NCBI GenBank assembly: GCA_015066445.1
Contig: SVOK01000020.1
Location: 1 to 36,395 of the forward strand
Direction of reading: 5' to 3'
DNA length: 36,395 nt
Source: Oscillospiraceae bacterium
GTDB taxonomy: Bacteria > Bacillota > Clostridia > Oscillospirales > Acutalibacteraceae
Numbering within the stretch: the first letter of the stretch is position 1; every line of letters starts with the position of its first letter. Below the pieces are notes generated by a model. It was not told the origin of the DNA. It worked only from the letters and a program-made list of their open reading frames with translations, and made no database searches. Position numbers and translations under genes: made by a program. Below, one piece after another: positions 33,695 through 36,395 of this stretch.

Positions 33695-35149
33695 TTATTT
33701 GTAATTTACAATTTGATTTAAATTATAGAGCGTAATATTGTCATTGGCATCAGCCTCTGATATAACCTTGCTATCAAACCCTGATTCAGAAAATAGAGCG
33801 TAATAAAACTTTGCAGCATCTTTAAGTGGTGTCAGTTTGGTAACTGTATCAAGATACTCGGAATAATCAAACGGTGTATTTTTGAACTTACATTCACCAA
33901 CCAAATACTCCTTGCCGCCTTTTCCGATGCCGAGGATATCAATTTCGGTTTCAGCAACTCGAACACCTTTAGGTGCATCCTTATCACGCACCGTGGTTTT
34001 TCCTGTCCATCTACCCATTTTTGAATAGCGGAAAGGCAGCTCATTTTTCTTCTGCATCTCTCTTACAAACTCTTTGCACACGTCCTCAAAGGTAAAGGAT
34101 GCAAACTCGTGCAGTGCTGGTGCGATAACATAATCGTAAACGCCGTCTACATCGCCGTTTTCAAGCTGAGAAAAATTTGTAAAACCAAACGCATACCAGA
34201 ATCTAAAGAAATTATCGGTCAAGCGATAAGTGCCTCTGTTTGAGTTGGCTTTTTCCTTGCTTTTGGAATCAACTGAAAACTCACGCTCAACAATTCCAAG
34301 CTCGATAAGATTTTTAAGATATACGCTTGTTTTTGACGTGTCCTCTACGAGAGATTTTTGGCTGATGTCATTAAGCTTTGTATTGCCAAGTGCTACCGCC
34401 TCAATAATTGAGTTGTATATAGGGGTTTCACGAAGCTCTTGATGGAGTAAAAAATCAACCTCGCTATATAAAACTGAACCTTTAGTTAGGATATTTCTCT
34501 TAATATTCTCCGCTAATGAAAGCTTTGAACTAAACTGGCGAAGATAATGCGGAATACCGCCAAGTATGGAATATGCCAACACCTTATCTTTATCCGAATA
34601 ATTCGGGAAGAATTTAACCGCATCATAAAATCCCATCTCTGTCATTTTATAAATGCCGGTTGCCCTTCCGTAAAGCGGATTCTTTTCGGCAAGTAATTCT
34701 TTCTCAATAAAACTCATTGCGCTACCGCACAATACAATCATTACATTTTTATCTTTAAGCTCAGCATCCCAAAGGTTTTGCAGCACAGAGGGGATGCTTT
34801 TATTTCCCTTGCACATATAAGGAAACTCGTCTATGATGAGTAGTTTCTTTTGATCTCCAAAAGGAAAATCTAAAACAGAACGAAAAGCACTTTCCCAATC
34901 TGCAAACTCAGAGATATACTGCTTTGCAGGGATATCCTCTTTCAGAATATGCTTTGAGAATTTAGAAAGCTGAACTTTATCGGTACTTTGCGTGCAGGAA
35001 TAAAACACATGCTGTTTTCCTTTGCAAAACTCTCTTAATGTTTCGGTTTTGCCCACACGACGTCTGCCATAAAGAACAACAAGCTGACCATTCTCATTAT
35101 CAAATTTATCCTGAAGAAACTTTAATTCTGCCTCTCTTCCAATAAACAT
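33695..35149 (-). CDS. ATPase_2/DUF234 ATP-binding protein
   Basis: A 484-residue STAND-like P-loop ATPase of the archaeal-ATPase type. N-terminal Walker A is VVLYGRRRVGKTETL (about residues 24-38), Walker B is LLIIDEFP (about 103-110), and a sensor segment reads VLCGSAMSFIE. A winged-helix region follows (KTSVYLKNLIELGIVER). The C-terminal DUF234 domain has ETEIDILGIGKGGKEYLVGECKF, a pattern like the PD-(D/E)xK nuclease fold. Proteins of this kind are common on mobile elements; function is unknown. It has its own promoter and tandem operator-like repeats, and lies between the broken sigG and a serine recombinase. Confidence 0.85.
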   Translation of the reverse strand: MFIGREAELKFLQDKFDNENGQLVVLYGRRRVGKTETLREFCKGKQHVFYSCTQSTDKVQLSKFSKHILKEDIPAKQYISEFADWESAFRSVLDFPFGDQKKLLIIDEFPYMCKGNKSIPSVLQNLWDAELKDKNVMIVLCGSAMSFIEKELLAEKNPLYGRATGIYKMTEMGFYDAVKFFPNYSDKDKVLAYSILGGIPHYLRQFSSKLSLAENIKRNILTKGSVLYSEVDFLLHQELRETPIYNSIIEAVALGNTKLNDISQKSLVEDTSKTSVYLKNLIELGIVEREFSVDSKSKEKANSNRGTYRLTDNFFRFWYAFGFTNFSQLENGDVDGVYDYVIAPALHEFASFTFEDVCKEFVREMQKKNELPFRYSKMGRWTGKTTVRDKDAPKGVRVAETEIDILGIGKGGKEYLVGECKFKNTPFDYSEYLDTVTKLTPLKDAAKFYYALFSESGFDSKVISEADANDNITLYNLNQIVNYK

Positions 35150-35168
35150 ATTAAAACCTCCGTTAATT

Positions 35169-35197
35169 CAAATCGTAATTTACTAAATCGTGATTTG
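35169..35197. promoter_or_regulatory. Tandem operator-like repeats before the ATPase gene
   Basis: AAATCGTAATTT (35170-35181) and AAATCGTGATTT (35185-35196) are 15 bp apart. The second is a perfect AAATC-N2-GATTT palindrome. The block is bounded by CAAATC and GATTTG. It lies between the -10 box and the ribosome site of the ATPase gene. Confidence 0.5.
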
Positions 35198-35202
35198 ATA
35201 AT

Positions 35203-35231
35203 ATTATATATCATAATTTTTAGAAAATCAA
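35203..35231 (-). promoter_or_regulatory. Promoter of the ATPase_2/DUF234 gene
   Basis: On the minus strand: TTGATT (35231-35226), a 17-bp spacer, TATAAT (35208-35203). Confidence 0.7.
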
Positions 35232-35236
35232 GTGTT

Positions 35237-35277
35237 TTAAAAAATTTGAGGACACAAGTCTAAATAACTGTGTCCTC
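35237..35277 (-). terminator. Intrinsic terminator of the serine recombinase gene
   Basis: GAGGACACA (35248-35256) and TGTGTCCTC (35269-35277) form a perfect 9-bp stem. On the minus strand it is followed by AAATTTTTT. Confidence 0.85.
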
Positions 35278-35289
35278 ATACTAATTATT

Positions 35290-36395
35290 TCATTGTTTAT
35301 TGTCTTCCAAAAGATACTCTTGCAGTTTAAATTTAACCATAATACTCGGCTCTCCGTTAGCACCGCTGATGATAACCTTGTCTATAAGCTGGTCGCACAC
35401 ATGCTTCTTTTCTTCTATGCTCATTACTCCCCAAGACTTTTGAAGGTCACGCAAAAGTTCCCGTGAACGTTCAACCTTAATAGCAATAGTTGATTTTTTG
35501 CTCTCATTTTCAACTGCCTCTTGCAACCGGTCGATTTCTTGCTCACGTTCACTGATAACCTCTAAAAGCTGTTCAGTACCCTTTTCTGCGTAAATGTTAT
35601 AAAGACGTTTAATCTCTTCTTGCTTACGGCGGATCTTCAATTTAAGGTTATCCAACACCTCAAACTGCGAAACTGTCTTCTTTGTATTTTTATTATTAAG
35701 GTAAGACATCTGGAACAATTCTTGCACAACCGCCTCTTCAACATCCTCGGCAAAGTATTTTAGATTCTTACAATCGGGATCTTTAATAAGATACTGTTTT
35801 GTGCTTTGCTGAGAATAGCAGACGATTTTTACACTCTTGCCCCATTTTTGATAGCGCATTTTGGCACCGCAATCTCCACAAACCAAAAGTCCGCTTAAAA
35901 GATATTGTGAACGGGCGTAGGTTATGCTGCGGCGTTCCATCTCTTCTTGCGCCTCATAAAATATTTTTTCGTCAATAAGTGGCTCGTGGTTGCCTGCATA
36001 CTCCTTACCCTTGTAGACCAAATATCCGAGTGAGGTGCGACGTTTTAATATCTGCACAACAATACGTTCACCCTTGAAGCCCAACAAATCCGAAATTTTT
36101 GCAGGCGGCATCTTTTCCTCAACATACAGACGAAAGATTTCCCGAACCTTTTCTTTTTCTTCGGGGACAACATCGTAGTTTCCGGTTTCACGATTGTATC
36201 TGTAGCCATATGGCTGATTACCGCCGCCCATCGGCTTACCCGACTTTATGCGTTCTTCACGTCCGCGTTTCATTTTATAAACGATTTGGTCACGGTCGTA
36301 CTCGGCAAGACCGGCAAACAAGACCAACATCAGTTTAGAAGTGGGATTGTTTCGGTCCACGCTGACAAAAGGTTCAGCAATACTTACGAAGTTAA
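35290..36395 (-). CDS. Large serine recombinase, 5' end beyond the right edge
   Basis: The frame is open from 35290 to the window edge, giving 368 C-terminal residues. The visible part starts inside the resolvase catalytic domain (FVSIAEPFVSVDRNNPTSKLM, LFAGLAEYDRDQIVYKMKRGREERIKSG); the catalytic serine lies off the edge. The recombinase domain follows (PYGYRYN...ILKRRTSLGYLVYKGKEYAGNHEPLID), then the zinc ribbon (LLSGLLVCGDCGAKMRY and a later Cys pair), a coiled coil (about 225-290) and a C-terminal helix. Such enzymes integrate and excise phages and conjugative elements at attP/attB sites. It points towards the broken sigG 1.7 kb away, which fits an element boundary there. Confidence 0.93.
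   Translation of the reverse strand, partial: NFVSIAEPFVSVDRNNPTSKLMLVLFAGLAEYDRDQIVYKMKRGREERIKSGKPMGGGNQPYGYRYNRETGNYDVVPEEKEKVREIFRLYVEEKMPPAKISDLLGFKGERIVVQILKRRTSLGYLVYKGKEYAGNHEPLIDEKIFYEAQEEMERRSITYARSQYLLSGLLVCGDCGAKMRYQKWGKSVKIVCYSQQSTKQYLIKDPDCKNLKYFAEDVEEAVVQELFQMSYLNNKNTKKTVSQFEVLDNLKLKIRRKQEEIKRLYNIYAEKGTEQLLEVISEREQEIDRLQEAVENESKKSTIAIKVERSRELLRDLQKSWGVMSIEEKKHVCDQLIDKVIISGANGEPSIMVKFKLQEYLLEDNKQ

Overview
This window looks like chromosome from a low-GC, spore-forming Clostridia, probably an uncultured gut Ruminococcaceae/Oscillospiraceae-type organism. The basis is intact spoIVA and spoIIR, remnants of spoVAD and sigG, a dgt-dnaG-rpoD cluster, and strong Shine-Dalgarno sites that often serve TTG or GTG starts. 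Taxonomy is inferred from gene content only. Most genes lie on the minus strand.

Left edge (1-3.8 kb): a membrane-protein fragment runs off the edge. Next come an AbiEi-like antitoxin without a visible toxin partner, a spoVAD gene that has lost its C-terminal third, a DUF5071-like gene, an unrecognised two-TM protein and an initiator tRNA-fMet.

Core block A (3.8-20.7 kb): a Zur-like repressor diverges from a znuA-znuC-znuB zinc uptake operon over tandem palindromic operators. It is followed by spoIVA, feoAB, an SH3-bearing cell-wall amidase, a conserved hypothetical, a TSCPD protein, rpoD, dnaG, dgt, yigZ, rpmE (bL31) and spoIIR. The block ends with an unusual single ORF joining a complete EamA-type transporter to a complete IspE kinase, and a VanZ-family gene.

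Accessory insert (20.9-24.75 kb): a restriction-modification pair whose nuclease can be aligned from memory to FokI over its whole length, including the PD-D-x-K cleavage domain and dimer-interface residues. The partner is a double adenine methyltransferase built like M.FokI. The operon has a perfect consensus promoter, and two GGATG motifs sit exactly 10 bp apart in its leader.

Core block B (24.8-33 kb): a DegV protein, a PdaA-like deacetylase lipoprotein, a Cys-repeat lipoprotein diverging from a small XRE repressor with two perfect operators, and a rhamnose catabolism operon (AraC regulator, rhaB, rhaA, rhaD).

Right edge (33-36.4 kb): the 3' half of sigG, broken in region 2. It is followed by an ATPase_2/DUF234 gene and a large serine recombinase that runs off the window. 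This geometry resembles a developmental gene split by a skin-type element, with the 5' half of sigG possibly lying beyond the right edge. The strongest leads are the FokI-like system with its leader sites, the interrupted sigG beside a serine recombinase, and the EamA-IspE fusion.
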